Source of the DNA: Desulfurococcaceae archaeon
GTDB lineage: Archaea; Thermoproteota; Thermoprotei_A; Sulfolobales; Ignisphaeraceae
DNA: 64,000 nt
Reading direction: 5' to 3'
NCBI GenBank assembly: GCA_020832925.1
Contig: JAJHRF010000003.1
Span: forward strand, 19,840-83,839
Part shown: piece after piece, positions 36,487-46,622 of the stretch
How the letters are laid out: each line of letters opens with the position of its first letter
How positions within the stretch are numbered: the stretch's first letter is position 1
The notes under the pieces: generated by a model
The model's database searches: none
What the model was told of the DNA's origin: nothing
The model's input: only the letters and a program-made list of their open reading frames with translations
Made by a program: the position numbers and the translations under genes

Positions 36487-37725
36487 ATGGTAAGCAATGA
36501 AGCTATAGTTAGCGTATTTAAGAAGCCTAGTGTTTTCAAGAATATAGAAACGCTTTATCCAGAGTATGTACCTTTAAAACTTCCACATAGAGAAAATCAA
36601 TTGAAGCAATTAGCAGAAATATTCAGACCGTTGATTTTGTCTCCGGGGAATGTCTTCATCAGGGTTATGATGGTTGGAGGTGTAGGTGTGGGCAAGACTG
36701 CTACAGCGAAAGTTTTTGGTAAAGAAATAAAGCTAATTGCAGCGGAGCATGGATTAGATCTACGTTATGTTCACATTAACTGTCATCGTGATAGAACTTT
36801 GTATGAAGTTGTCTCAGAGGTAGTTAGACAGGTAGGAGCTCCTATACCAATAAGAGGGTTATCTGCTAGAGAGATGCTGCTAGCTCTCTTGAACTATTTA
36901 GAGAAACATAACATATTCACCATAGTAACTTTAGATGAATTCAATTACTTTATTGCTACAGAAGGAAATGATGCCGTTTACTTCTTAATAAGGATATACG
37001 ACGAATATTCCGATGTAAAGAAGAGAATTAGCTACATCTTCATATCGCGCAATATATCAGCTCTTAATATGTTGGACCCTACTACAGAAAGCTACATCTT
37101 AAGGCATACGATACGTTTTGATCCCTATACCTCAGATGAATTATTCGACATACTTAGGTATAGAAGAGATCTAGCTTTTTACGAAGGGACTGTAGATGAC
37201 GATATTTTAAGGTATATAGCAGAGCATAAAGGTGTTAATAAAGGTGGTGACGGCAATGCTAGATCAGCTCTTGAAGCATTATTATTAGCAGGTCAAGCAG
37301 CTGACTATGAAGGTTCACAGAAAGTAAAGATAGAACATGTTAGAAAAGCTTTAGGATTGGTTCATCCAGACATAGTTAGAATTTCTGATGACTTAAGTTA
37401 TTTACAATTGCATGAACTTATACTACTAAAAGCTATTATCAGGAGTTTAAAGAATAGAGAAGTGCATTTCGTGAAAATAGGGGATGTCGAGGAAGAATAC
37501 AGATATTTATGTCAGTTTTATAACGTTAAACCTAGAAGTCATACCCAAATATATGAGTATGTCAATAACTTAAAATATATGGGGATCATCGAAGCTAGGG
37601 TATCAGGTAAAGGATTTCGAGGTAGAACAACATTGATATCAATCTCGGTTCCTTTAGAAGAGTTGGAGAGAAAAGTTGATGAGTTAATATCTCTTAAGCG
37701 AGGAATGACGAAGAATATCACGTAA
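36487..37725 (+). CDS. cdc6: Orc1/Cdc6 replication initiator
   Basis: This is an AAA+ initiator that binds origin DNA and helps load MCM. The 412 residues contain Walker A GGVGVGKT (about residues 63-70), Walker B TLDEFNYF, a YIFISRN sensor 1, an arginine-rich RYRRDLAFYEGT lid, and a C-terminal winged helix (YLCQFYNVKPRSHTQIYEYV, GKGFRGRTTLISIS). It starts ATG, with GAGGAG shortly upstream. It opens the replication island with RFC, GINS and MCM nearby. Confidence 0.94.
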   Translation: MVSNEAIVSVFKKPSVFKNIETLYPEYVPLKLPHRENQLKQLAEIFRPLILSPGNVFIRVMMVGGVGVGKTATAKVFGKEIKLIAAEHGLDLRYVHINCHRDRTLYEVVSEVVRQVGAPIPIRGLSAREMLLALLNYLEKHNIFTIVTLDEFNYFIATEGNDAVYFLIRIYDEYSDVKKRISYIFISRNISALNMLDPTTESYILRHTIRFDPYTSDELFDILRYRRDLAFYEGTVDDDILRYIAEHKGVNKGGDGNARSALEALLLAGQAADYEGSQKVKIEHVRKALGLVHPDIVRISDDLSYLQLHELILLKAIIRSLKNREVHFVKIGDVEEEYRYLCQFYNVKPRSHTQIYEYVNNLKYMGIIEARVSGKGFRGRTTLISISVPLEELERKVDELISLKRGMTKNIT

Positions 37726-37814
37726 GGTGATACATGTTATAGTGAGTACTTTACTTATTACAAATAATGAAATAATGTGGCGTTATATAAACCTCACTAT
37801 ATGATGGGTCAAAC

Positions 37815-38144
37815 ATGAAACTATATCTTGATGAATTCGAACATTATAATAACATTAAGAGGTTAGCCTCAATTATAAGTAAACCTTGTATATGGTCTAT
37901 AATATCGATACTTAATGAGTCTACAGATAAAACATTAAATATTACTGCATTAACATCAAAGTTAAATAGTAACTACCGAGCAGTTTCTAGGTGTATAGAA
38001 TATATGAAGAAGTTGAATATCGTAGAGGAAATAGTCATAGGAAGGCTTAGGTTGATTAAGCTTTTGGATACTCGATTAGCTCAAGCTATGGATAAAGTTC
38101 TAAACGAATTAAAATACAATTCAGATCTATTTTTTAACAAATGA
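37815..38144 (+). CDS. Winged-helix protein, 109 aa
   Basis: The 109-residue protein has an HTH-type core: KPCIWSIISILNESTDKTLN, then ITALTSKLNSNYRAVSRCIE and YMKKLNIVEEIVIGRLRLIK as wing. It resembles ArsR/MarR-like archaeal regulators. It lies 90 bases downstream of orc1/cdc6 on the same strand, with its own AT-rich upstream DNA (TTATATAAACC). Its 3' end overlaps the convergent rfcL gene by 18 bases. The target is unknown. Confidence 0.65.
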   Translation: MKLYLDEFEHYNNIKRLASIISKPCIWSIISILNESTDKTLNITALTSKLNSNYRAVSRCIEYMKKLNIVEEIVIGRLRLIKLLDTRLAQAMDKVLNELKYNSDLFFNK

Positions 38145-39536
38145 TAGAAGAGATTTCGAACTTTTTTCCTCCTTCTTATGTGTTTCACTGGAACTTCTTT
38201 GTGTTTCATGGGCGGGGATCTTCTCCTTCTCTTCTACAGCTTGTTGATATAAATATTTCTTCAGCTGTTTATAGTATTCCAATACTTGATTTTTATTGGG
38301 ACCTGCAAGTAATTCGACCATTTTCTCTGAAAGTCCAAGCCATAGCGCAATTCTTGCAGCGATCTGAGGATTGCTGGTAAAGATAGCTCGTAATATTGGG
38401 ATGACATCGCTTTTTGCTGCAGATGAAGAGATATGAAGTTTTGTGGAGATGAGTTTCGCTATATCATCGAATACTTCACGTACCTCCTTCAATTTAGATG
38501 CTAGTAAGAGTCTCTGAGGAAATGAGTACTTTACCCATCGATACTTATCTTTAGGATTCTTTTTCGCAGAAAAAGCGACACCGACAGTCATCATATCTAT
38601 TGCGTAAGCTAGAAGATCCCAATCACCTGTCTTAACTATTCTACCTAAATATACATCAGCTTTGCTTAATGCGTCATAAGCTCGAGAGAGATCCTCTAGA
38701 TCTCGGTATTGATAAGCAATATTTTCTTCTAGCCATAGTTTAAACTGTTCATAGTCAAGTTGTGATTGGTTCAGTACAGACTTTGCTTGCCATGCATAGT
38801 TGGCTGAAAATAACATTCGTAAGGTTTCGAAAGGATCATGAGATTTATCACGAGGCCTAAGTAAGATCTTAGCTTCAGCTAATGTTGCTTTAGAACGTCC
38901 CTCATATAACACCTCTAAATCATTTATTGCAGCACGTAAATCTCCTTCAGATCTCTCTATTATGTAGTTCAAAACATCATCATCACACTTCAGACCTTCG
39001 TTTGCACAGATTCTTCGTAGGATAAGCAGTATCTCATCTTTAGTTAATTTCTTGAATTGAATCATTTCACATACTTCTCTAAGTGGTCGTAATTTTGGAT
39101 CCCACGGATCGTTTGCAGCCATTATTATAGGTACAGACGATGTTTTTATCAGTTTTATTATAGCTTCTATCCCTCCAGCATCTTCCTTTGTAGCGATACC
39201 ATCTACTTCATCTAGAAATATAATTTTCTTAGCGGAATGTTGCGAGGTTAAAGACCTCGTTACAGAAGCTCTCATCACGCTACGTTCGATATCTTCACGT
39301 CTTCTGCTATCACTAGCATTCAACTCGATTAATTCATATCCAAGTTCGTTGGCTACTGCCTCGACAAGAGATGATTTTCCAACACCTGGCGGACCATATA
39401 GTAGAAGCGCTCTCTTCTCCACATTGGGCCATTTTTTTAACCATTCCAATATACGTTGTTTTGCTTGTTCCTGATCTACGACATCGCTTATTTTCTTAGG
39501 TCTATACTTTATTGTCCACGGTATTTTCTTCTCCAT
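38127..39536 (-). CDS. rfcL: Replication factor C large subunit
   Basis: RfcL is one subunit of the archaeal clamp loader that opens PCNA. The 469 residues show PWTIKYRPKKISDVVDQEQA, Walker A GPPGVGKS, Walker B IIFLDEVDG, and sensor AANDPWDPKLRPLREVCEMI. The C-terminal collar ends in a charged tail (SSKSLLSFVKK) whose QxxLxxFF-like end could bind PCNA. It is transcribed with rfcS (31-base gap). Convergent overlap with the winged-helix gene is 18 bases. Confidence 0.96.
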   Translation of the reverse strand: MEKKIPWTIKYRPKKISDVVDQEQAKQRILEWLKKWPNVEKRALLLYGPPGVGKSSLVEAVANELGYELIELNASDSRRREDIERSVMRASVTRSLTSQHSAKKIIFLDEVDGIATKEDAGGIEAIIKLIKTSSVPIIMAANDPWDPKLRPLREVCEMIQFKKLTKDEILLILRRICANEGLKCDDDVLNYIIERSEGDLRAAINDLEVLYEGRSKATLAEAKILLRPRDKSHDPFETLRMLFSANYAWQAKSVLNQSQLDYEQFKLWLEENIAYQYRDLEDLSRAYDALSKADVYLGRIVKTGDWDLLAYAIDMMTVGVAFSAKKNPKDKYRWVKYSFPQRLLLASKLKEVREVFDDIAKLISTKLHISSSAAKSDVIPILRAIFTSNPQIAARIALWLGLSEKMVELLAGPNKNQVLEYYKQLKKYLYQQAVEEKEKIPAHETQRSSSETHKKEEKSSKSLLSFVKK

Positions 39537-39567
39537 TTATAACGCCCAAAGATCTGTATCATCACTG

Positions 39568-40548
39568 TTATCTAAGGGTTTTTGAGCCTAGTAATGTAAT
39601 CTTAGCTAGTAAGGCTGTTAACTGCACTTCATCGTCAGCTCCTTCAATAATCCTAAACTGTATCTCTCCTATATAGTCTGCTAATATGACTCTCGCATCC
39701 TCCGGGATTTTTAGATCTGCTGAGAAAATTTCTCGATGCATTTGCTTAAGAACATCACTTCCACTTAATCCGTATGTTATCATGAGTTCTCTAAGTCTAT
39801 CCCTAGCCTCGATAAACTTTCCTGCTAAAGCCAGTTGTATAATCTCCCGTACCTCTTTTGGATGAGCTAATCCTACGACTTTATATACATTAGAAATTGT
39901 TACCTCACCTAACGTTGAAGCAGCTTGTAATATATTTATAGCCTTCCTCATATCACCTTGCGATATCTCATATATAACTTCAAGTGCATCATCATAACAT
40001 TTAACTTTCTCTTGACTACATATCCATTTCAATCTATATACAATGTCTTCCTTTTTCAATGGTACAAATCTGAAAGATGCGCATCTTGATTGAATTGGAT
40101 CTATAATTTTGCTTGGATAATTCGCAATAAGGATAAATCTCGTAGTCTCTACATACATCTCCATGATTCTTCGTAAAGCTTGTTGAGCATCTGCGGTCAT
40201 GTTGTCAGCTTCATCAAGTACAACTATTTTGAACGGTATATCTCCTGGAACTTTACTTCGTGCAAATTCTTTGACCTTAGTCCTTATGACGGTTATGCCT
40301 CTCTCATCGCTTGCGTTGAGTTCTAGAACGTATTTTCTCCACTCTTCACCATATAAATCATGGGCTAGAGCCAAGGCTGCCGTTGTTTTACCTGTTCCTG
40401 GAGGTCCTGCAAAAAGTAGATGGGGCATATTCTTTTCTTCAACAAACTTCATTAATCTTTTGACAACCTCTTCCTGATTCACTATATCTTTTAAAGATTT
40501 GGGTCTGTATTTCTCAACCCATAATAATTCCTCTAACTTTGAGCTCAT
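39568..40548 (-). CDS. rfcS: Replication factor C small subunit
   Basis: RfcS is present in four copies in the archaeal clamp loader. The 326 residues include WVEKYRPKSLKDIVNQEEVV, Walker A GPPGTGKT, Walker B VVLDEADNMT, and the arginine-finger motif SRC in PIQSRCASFRF. It is full length with no intein, unlike some archaeal rfcS genes. It is divergent from gins23 across about 170 bp. Confidence 0.97.
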   Translation of the reverse strand: MSSKLEELLWVEKYRPKSLKDIVNQEEVVKRLMKFVEEKNMPHLLFAGPPGTGKTTAALALAHDLYGEEWRKYVLELNASDERGITVIRTKVKEFARSKVPGDIPFKIVVLDEADNMTADAQQALRRIMEMYVETTRFILIANYPSKIIDPIQSRCASFRFVPLKKEDIVYRLKWICSQEKVKCYDDALEVIYEISQGDMRKAINILQAASTLGEVTISNVYKVVGLAHPKEVREIIQLALAGKFIEARDRLRELMITYGLSGSDVLKQMHREIFSADLKIPEDARVILADYIGEIQFRIIEGADDEVQLTALLAKITLLGSKTLR

Positions 40549-40664
40549 TCTAATTCACCCCAAACTCTAATTGTACACATTACGCCTCTAAAGGTAATAA
40601 TCTTTTAACATGATTGCATAGAGACGTAAATCTGGGTGTGGTTAATGAGTATTTCGACTTCAAC

Positions 40665-40692
40665 TTTATATAAACTGGCTAGCCTATATAAT
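40665..40692 (+). promoter_or_regulatory. TATA elements upstream of gins23-mcm
   Basis: Two candidates lie before gins23: CTTTATATAAAC at 40665-40676 and CTATATAAT at about 40684-40692. They predict initiation near 40696 or 40713, ahead of the ATG at 40722. Only experiment can separate them. Confidence 0.5.
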
Positions 40693-40721
40693 ATTACTGC
40701 AGGTAGGGTAGTGACTAAGAA

Positions 40722-41252
40722 ATGCTACAGTTAAAATTGCTAAACATACTGTACGAACTTCAACCCGTAAGAACAACAGTACTACGTAGCTGTAAAAACA
40801 TTCCCGTGATCGACGTAACCCTTCAAAAAGGTTCACAAATATCCTTACCAAGATTTATGGCGGAGATACTCGAATCGCAAGGAATTGTTGAAGTTGGGGA
40901 AGGAATTATAGCGCAACAAGATATAGCTAAGGTTAAATTTGCACATATGCAACAACGGGGAGGCATACCAAAAATAGATGAGTTTTTCTATACTAAGGTT
41001 AAGTACAGTATTAAGAAGCTATTGAGTAAAGCTAAACTCGAGGGAGACATAGTTTTATTACGAACAGTTGAAAAGATGCGTGAAGACTTCATCGATATAT
41101 CGAGTATAAGACTTTCAGCTCTATTTAGAGCTTTCCAGCTAAAGGGAGTAGATGTAATAGAGAAGAGCTGCACTATGGAAGAGAAAGAGCTCTTAAACAT
41201 CATTAAAACAGCCTACAACAAATGGATTAAAGAATACGTAGAATTTGATTGA
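40722..41252 (+). CDS. gins23: GINS complex subunit Gins23
   Basis: This is a component of the CMG-like replicative helicase complex. The 176-residue protein has a small strand-rich B domain first (PVIDVTLQKGSQISLPRFMA, ILESQGIVEV) and a helical A domain after it (FFYTKVKYSIKKLLSKAKLE). The position 10 bases upstream of mcm is the arrangement known for Gins23 in Sulfolobus. Gins51 would normally sit elsewhere (next to the primase in many archaea). The subunit call rests on synteny and domain order. Confidence 0.85.
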   Translation: MLQLKLLNILYELQPVRTTVLRSCKNIPVIDVTLQKGSQISLPRFMAEILESQGIVEVGEGIIAQQDIAKVKFAHMQQRGGIPKIDEFFYTKVKYSIKKLLSKAKLEGDIVLLRTVEKMREDFIDISSIRLSALFRAFQLKGVDVIEKSCTMEEKELLNIIKTAYNKWIKEYVEFD

Positions 41253-41262
41253 GGGATAATAT

Positions 41263-43332
41263 ATGGAGGAACAACTCAGTGAATCGATGGTTCATGTTGA
41301 TTATATGTCGATGTTTGAAGATTTCATTAGGCATTTTAAGGATGCTGAAGGAAGACCTAAGTATATTGATATGTTGAAAAGAGCTGTAGTTGAAGGTAGA
41401 TTAAGCATTGAAATTAGTTTTAATGATATACTTACCTTTTCTACAGAGCTAGCTGACTATATTGCAAAAAATCCTTTAAATGCCATAGAGACTATGAATA
41501 AGATTTTCATATCTATACTAGGGCAGGAAGCACCAGAGTATGTTGAAAAAATTCCCTATGTAATGCCGAGATTTGTAGATATACCGCCAGCATTGATTAT
41601 AAAGGTCAGGGATCTAAGGAGTATTCACATAGGTAAGCTTGTCGCTATTGAGGGAATAGTTGTCAGATCTACACCTCCAATGCAGAGAATTTATAAAGCA
41701 GTGTTTAGGCATGATTGTGGTAATGAAATAACAGTTCTCGTAACTGGTGAGAATGTAGAGAAGCCTTCTATATGCCAATATTGTCAGAAAGCAGGAGGTA
41801 GCTGGAGACTCGAAATAGAGAGATCTCTATATAGAGATTTTCAAAGACTTGTTATACAAGAACGACCTGAAGAAATTCCTGCAGGTAGAATGCCTAGGTC
41901 GATAGAAATTGATGTTTACGATGAATTAGTGGATTCCGTGAGACCCGGGGATAGAGTCGTTGTCGTAGGGATCCCGCAGTTAAGAGTCCCAAGCATTAAG
42001 AAGTCGAAGAGCATCTTCTCAATGTACATCTTAGCAAACAACATTATTGTTTCTCAAAGATTGCTTGAGGAGATAGAGATAACAAAAGAGGATGAAGAGA
42101 AAATTTTATTACTAGCTAGGGATCCTTTAATAAGGAGGAAGATTATAGCATCTATTGCTCCATCGATATACGGTTTATGGGATATAAAGGAAGCTATTGC
42201 GTTAATGTTATTTGGAGGTACCCCTAAGTATTTAAAAGACGGTACAAAGATTAGAGGAGATATCCATATACTAATTATTGGAGATCCTGGAACAGCTAAA
42301 TCACAGTTACTACAATATGTAGCTAGGATTGCGCCAAGAGCAATATATACAACAGGAAGAGGTGCTACGGCAGCAGGTTTAACAGCAGCTGTTGTAAGGG
42401 ATAAACAGACAGGAGAATTCTACCTCGAAGCTGGAGCCCTGGTACTAGCTGATGGTGGAGTTGCATGTATCGATGAAATTGATAAGATGAGGGAAGAAGA
42501 TAGGGTGGCTATTCATGAAGCTATGGAGCAACAAACAGTTTCTATAGCTAAAGCAGGTATAGTCGCCAGGCTCAACGCCCGAACTTCGGTACTGGCAGCA
42601 GGTAACCCTAGATACGGCAGGTACTTACCTAACAGATCTATAGCAGAAAACGTTAATTTACCTCCAACAATTCTATCACGATTTGACTTAATATTCGTTA
42701 TTAAGGATATACCTAACGTCGAAAAAGATCTGAAGCTAGCTAAGCATATAACTTCTACACACAAACATCACGAAGAAATCACGCCTCTCATAGATATCGA
42801 CTTACTCAGGAAATACATAGCTTATGCGAGAAAGTATGTAAAGCCTATACTCACGGACGAGGCTAGAAGATTGATTGAGGAATTCTTCGTTGAAATGAGG
42901 AAGAAGAGCCTGGAAGCTCCGGAATCTCCTATAGCTATAACAGCTAGACAGCTTGAAGCTTTAATACGTTTAGCAGAAGCACATGCAAAAATGGCCTTAA
43001 AGAGTGAAGTGACAGAAGAGGATGCTGCTGAAGCAATTAGGCTTATGAAGAGTATGCTAGAAAGTGTTGGAATAGATGTTGAACGAGGTGAGGTAGATAT
43101 AGATGTTATAATGACGGGGCAGCCTAAATCTCAAAGAGAGAAAATGATTATAGTTGAAGAAATAATAAGAGAATTGGCTAGTAAAGAAGGATGTGCGAAA
43201 TTGAAAGATATAATAGCCAAAGCCAAGGAGAGAAAAATAGAGGAAAAATTTGTTGAAGAAGCTATAACGAAATTACGAAGAGAAGGCGTAATTTATAGAC
43301 CTAAAGAAGAATGTTACGCTCCAACAATGTAA
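41263..43332 (+). CDS. mcm: MCM replicative helicase
   Basis: MCM is the hexameric 3'-5' replicative DNA helicase. The 689 residues comprise the N-terminal OB and zinc region (H150, C152, C171, C174), Walker A GDPGTAKS (340-347), Walker B CIDEIDKM, the arginine finger in SRFDLIFV, and a C-terminal winged helix. It contains no intein. It shares a transcript with gins23, and GGAGG-like sequence precedes the ATG. Confidence 0.98.
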   Translation: MEEQLSESMVHVDYMSMFEDFIRHFKDAEGRPKYIDMLKRAVVEGRLSIEISFNDILTFSTELADYIAKNPLNAIETMNKIFISILGQEAPEYVEKIPYVMPRFVDIPPALIIKVRDLRSIHIGKLVAIEGIVVRSTPPMQRIYKAVFRHDCGNEITVLVTGENVEKPSICQYCQKAGGSWRLEIERSLYRDFQRLVIQERPEEIPAGRMPRSIEIDVYDELVDSVRPGDRVVVVGIPQLRVPSIKKSKSIFSMYILANNIIVSQRLLEEIEITKEDEEKILLLARDPLIRRKIIASIAPSIYGLWDIKEAIALMLFGGTPKYLKDGTKIRGDIHILIIGDPGTAKSQLLQYVARIAPRAIYTTGRGATAAGLTAAVVRDKQTGEFYLEAGALVLADGGVACIDEIDKMREEDRVAIHEAMEQQTVSIAKAGIVARLNARTSVLAAGNPRYGRYLPNRSIAENVNLPPTILSRFDLIFVIKDIPNVEKDLKLAKHITSTHKHHEEITPLIDIDLLRKYIAYARKYVKPILTDEARRLIEEFFVEMRKKSLEAPESPIAITARQLEALIRLAEAHAKMALKSEVTEEDAAEAIRLMKSMLESVGIDVERGEVDIDVIMTGQPKSQREKMIIVEEIIRELASKEGCAKLKDIIAKAKERKIEEKFVEEAITKLRREGVIYRPKEECYAPTM

Positions 43333-43429
43333 TAGCTCTACAGAAGCATCTAGTAAAACGCTTATATACTCGTAGAAAACCTATCCCTTCTAATTAAGGA
43401 AGCTAAGTTGTATTACAAAGGTTTTGAAA

Positions 43430-43696
43430 ATGAATATGTGTTATAAATATGTTGTAAAGATTGGCGAGAAAAAAATAGAAATAGATGAGAATATCGTAAA
43501 AATCCTTAATACATATGTACGAACAGAAATGAATCTAGAGAAATTAGCAGAACAACTAGGTCTAGATGACTGGAGTGAAGCCTATGAATTTGTGAAGAAA
43601 ATTCCAGCATGGATAATGTGGACACCATCAATTCTGTGGAAAAAAGAAATGGAAAAATGTGAAAAAGCTGATAAAATTAAAATTATAGAGATCTAG
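43430..43696 (+). CDS. Hypothetical protein downstream of mcm
   Basis: The 88-residue protein (ATG 43430; TTG 43424 and ATG 43436 are alternatives) is not recognised. It starts with strands (YKYVVKIGEKKIEIDENIVK), then a helical motif LEKLAEQLGLDDWSEAYEFV that looks HTH-like, then a Trp-rich loop (IPAWIMWTPSILWKKEMEKC). It lies about 95 bases after mcm on the same strand and just before tRNA-Pro. A replication role is possible only by position. Confidence 0.55.
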   Translation: MNMCYKYVVKIGEKKIEIDENIVKILNTYVRTEMNLEKLAEQLGLDDWSEAYEFVKKIPAWIMWTPSILWKKEMEKCEKADKIKIIEI

Positions 43697-43788
43697 CATT
43701 GAAACACCATTCTCGTAGTTTACTAAGTGATGCATAAAGCTTAATACCCTAAACTTACAAGTTATTAATTATAGGTTATCTAATAGGT

Positions 43789-43880
<92 letters not shown>

Positions 43881-44192
43881 TTAATACCTATACACTCACC
43901 AATAGTTAAACCATGTCGAAATGCAGCATCAGCATCTTCTATTCTTTCACTTTAACGAGTTGAAGAGGATCCCTATCAATAAAATCTCATGACTAAATAT
44001 ATGCTAATAGAATCGAGTTGTAAATAAAGTTTCGGTAATACACAGAATTAACAATACAAAAGCGAACTACTAAAAGCATCATTTTATCTCTTGGTAAAAG
44101 TATATGGTATTAACAGAGTATTACTTCGATTAGAGGCTAAAATCGTGTTGCTGTTTAAGATATCGTTAGTATAAATTGTCGAGGGCCTTTGT
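43881..44192. other. Gene-free stretch between tRNA-Pro and zinc-ribbon gene
   Basis: About 310 AT-rich bases with no reading frame worth calling and no convincing C/D or hairpin RNA. The right end presumably holds the promoter of the zinc-ribbon gene. I see nothing else. Confidence 0.5.
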
Positions 44193-44384
44193 ATGCCTGT
44201 TATATATAGATGTATTGGATGTGGTGAAATAATTTATGCATTCCTAAGAGCAGGTCAAGATTACTATGGTATACCATCGCCTTCAGAACTACTTATACGT
44301 GTTGGTAGTAAATGCCCTAGGTGTGGAAGAAAACTTGATAGAATTATTGAGATCGCTAGAATAGATATCAAGATCGCTAAGTAA
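44193..44384 (+). CDS. Zinc-ribbon protein, 63 aa
   Basis: This small protein carries two CxxC knuckles (YRCIGCGEIIYAF and KCPRCGRKLDRI), forming a rubredoxin-like zinc ribbon, with a basic C-terminal helix. Such stand-alone ribbons are common and mostly uncharacterised in Crenarchaea. It is not RpoP, whose pattern differs. GAGGG lies before the ATG. It is convergent with cca, four bases apart. Confidence 0.75.
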   Translation: MPVIYRCIGCGEIIYAFLRAGQDYYGIPSPSELLIRVGSKCPRCGRKLDRIIEIARIDIKIAK

Positions 44385-44387
44385 GTT

Positions 44388-45875
44388 CTAGCTATCTTTG
44401 CGTTGTTCATCTAATACTGAGTATATTGTTGAATAAATTTTTCTAAAATATTTCCTCTCTAAGAATTGTTTGAGCCAATAAACAAACTCTTTGCTTTCAC
44501 CAGGCATTAACTTTGTCAACTTATGTAAATCGGAGACCGATGTTATGACAATGAGATCTTCAAAGCTTATACCTGAGAAAGATGTGGATTTCACAGTATT
44601 GATGATTGTTTTGACAATATCGTCTCTATCTAAAAGTTTAAAGCTGTAAAGTCTTCCATCATCATCGATCCAAGGACCTATTTCCGAAGATAAGTTCTTC
44701 ATGAGGAACTTGATAGCGTTAGCAATATCGTATGCGTAAGGCCCTATATGCAGTCTATACCTTCTACTACATTGCATGTATTCAATAGCTATGGCGGCTT
44801 TTTTTAAGCTGTTCCTATCGATCCATACATCTAGATAGATATACTTATTGTCTGTGGAGACCCTCAAGGTATTTAGTAATGAATTCTTCAACCTATAAAG
44901 TTGACCCCATATCATATCCGGTACCGGTTTTAATACTTTAAAAACAAGAAGGTATAGACAGCTATCGTAAGATCTCAATCTGTTCTCTACATATGTAAGT
45001 ACTCTATCAAGGTCTTCCTCGATGTCGGTGTTGTTGAAAAAGAATTCAATTGAGGGAAACTCTAGGAACATCTTAGCTAAGAGTTTGAACATCGAGAACT
45101 TCTTTAGAGATACCGCCGCAGCAACATTTCTTCTAGGATCTACAGGGTCTACGACTATTAGTGCACTTCCTTTGAATTTATTTAAACATTCCTCGATTGA
45201 AGAATAATGATGTTCAATATCGATGCATGTTTTATAGGCATGCCATTGCGAAGCGTTTTTCAACAGATTGTAAAAATTCTCATAAGCTATAATCAAGAGT
45301 TCTACGAGATACCCAGAGAATCCCTGAACCTCAATCTCAGCACCATAGAGATTCCAATTCTTTAGAAATTGTTTAAGTAATCTAACTTCATCTTTCTGCG
45401 ATTCACTTAAGTGTGTTTTGATGTACATAGTGTGAAAGGGGGTTCTATCAACAGCACTAATTATTTTATCAGGTGAAGGGACTTTGTATGCAGGCACAAT
45501 ATTTACTTCAACAGAGTCTATGTATATTGTGACATAGGGATGAGATGCATAGTTTAGAACATTTTTGTATTTATTGAAGCATTTAATTATTATCGGTATA
45601 AGGGTTCTTTCAAACCAATCAATGTTAATATCCTTATTGGGTGGAAAAAGAATGAATACATCTATATCTGATTGACCTTTTAAGAATGTATCCTTGGCTA
45701 CAGATCCTTGCAAAGTTACTTCGAAAGTGCTAGGACTTAGGATTTCGCTCAAACATTTTTCTAAGCATGTTTTCACAAATTCAAATACCTGGTATAACCT
45801 CTGCTTTTCTTGATTATCAGGCTTTACTCTGCTTAAGACTATGTCAATTATATTCTCTATTTTTTCTATAGACAT
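44388..45875 (-). CDS. cca: Archaeal CCA-adding enzyme
   Basis: This class I tRNA nucleotidyltransferase adds or repairs the 3' CCA. The 495 residues show the catalytic GSVAKDTFLKGQSDIDVFI (GS plus DxD), a third carboxylate in SVEVNIVPAY, and VQGFSGYLVELLI and VVDPVDPRRNVAAAVS of the archaeal family. It is needed because two of three tRNA genes here lack encoded CCA. It lies five bases after thpR, so the two form an operon. Confidence 0.95.
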   Translation of the reverse strand: MSIEKIENIIDIVLSRVKPDNQEKQRLYQVFEFVKTCLEKCLSEILSPSTFEVTLQGSVAKDTFLKGQSDIDVFILFPPNKDINIDWFERTLIPIIIKCFNKYKNVLNYASHPYVTIYIDSVEVNIVPAYKVPSPDKIISAVDRTPFHTMYIKTHLSESQKDEVRLLKQFLKNWNLYGAEIEVQGFSGYLVELLIIAYENFYNLLKNASQWHAYKTCIDIEHHYSSIEECLNKFKGSALIVVDPVDPRRNVAAAVSLKKFSMFKLLAKMFLEFPSIEFFFNNTDIEEDLDRVLTYVENRLRSYDSCLYLLVFKVLKPVPDMIWGQLYRLKNSLLNTLRVSTDNKYIYLDVWIDRNSLKKAAIAIEYMQCSRRYRLHIGPYAYDIANAIKFLMKNLSSEIGPWIDDDGRLYSFKLLDRDDIVKTIINTVKSTSFSGISFEDLIVITSVSDLHKLTKLMPGESKEFVYWLKQFLERKYFRKIYSTIYSVLDEQRKDS

Positions 45876-45879
45876 TGAA

Positions 45880-46455
45880 CTACCTTAGCTCAACTACATG
45901 TATATCTTTATATATAGGACCGTTTGGTGTTAATATACTTTGTTTCAACTTTATTTTAGTTACAGACGAAGATCCAAAACAATAGTCGTGATACCGTCTA
46001 TACAATTCATAAAATGAATTGATATTCTTAAAACTTCTTACACGTGCAAGTGTTATATGCGGACTAAATTCATGTTGATCTTCGAAAACTTCACGGAGAC
46101 TTTTTCTCTGAATTTCAATATCAATAGTTTTTCTTAAATTGTAAAGCTGATCTGCACCTTTCCCTATACCAACCCATATCACTCTAGGTTTAGTATACGA
46201 GGGAAAAGCGCCTAGTCCACGTACTTCTATTTCGAATCTACTTGTTTGCTGAGCTATCGAATCCAGTATCTTCTTTACTAGCTCTATAGCAGATAAAGAT
46301 ATGTGACCTAGAAATCTTAACGTTAAATGTACATTCTCATCTTCTACAGGCTTAATATCTAGGTCAAGACTTTCAAGATAGTGTTTTACCTTGAGGATTT
46401 CAGATAACGTTGAAGCATTCTCTATTTCTATGGCTATGAAGCACCTAATACTCAT
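45880..46455 (-). CDS. thpR: RNA 2',3'-cyclic phosphodiesterase ThpR (LigT)
   Basis: This is a 2H phosphoesterase that opens 2',3'-cyclic phosphates on RNA. The 191 residues have both HxTx motifs, HLTLRF and HITLAR, and the family start SIRCFIAIEIE. ATG 46455 is preferred because the family begins there. Its pairing with cca is widespread in archaea and suggests tRNA end repair. The gene is upstream of cca on the same transcript. Confidence 0.92.
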   Translation of the reverse strand: MSIRCFIAIEIENASTLSEILKVKHYLESLDLDIKPVEDENVHLTLRFLGHISLSAIELVKKILDSIAQQTSRFEIEVRGLGAFPSYTKPRVIWVGIGKGADQLYNLRKTIDIEIQRKSLREVFEDQHEFSPHITLARVRSFKNINSFYELYRRYHDYCFGSSSVTKIKLKQSILTPNGPIYKDIHVVELR

Positions 46456-46622
46456 AATTTTCACCAAAGCTTAAGCTCTTCAATTGCAATACTACCTAAT
46501 TAAACTTTGATCATATATAATATTCCGATTAATACTTAAAAACTTATAAGCATCGTTCAAACTTGCTGAAAAGTATAGTTAGCAACTGAGCACTGAAACA
46601 ATACCTTGCCTAGGGGGTCGAC

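Noticed and set aside
39537..39567. GTGATGA between rfcS and rfcL on the minus strand
   Set aside because: No D box follows; it lies in the short leader of rfcL.
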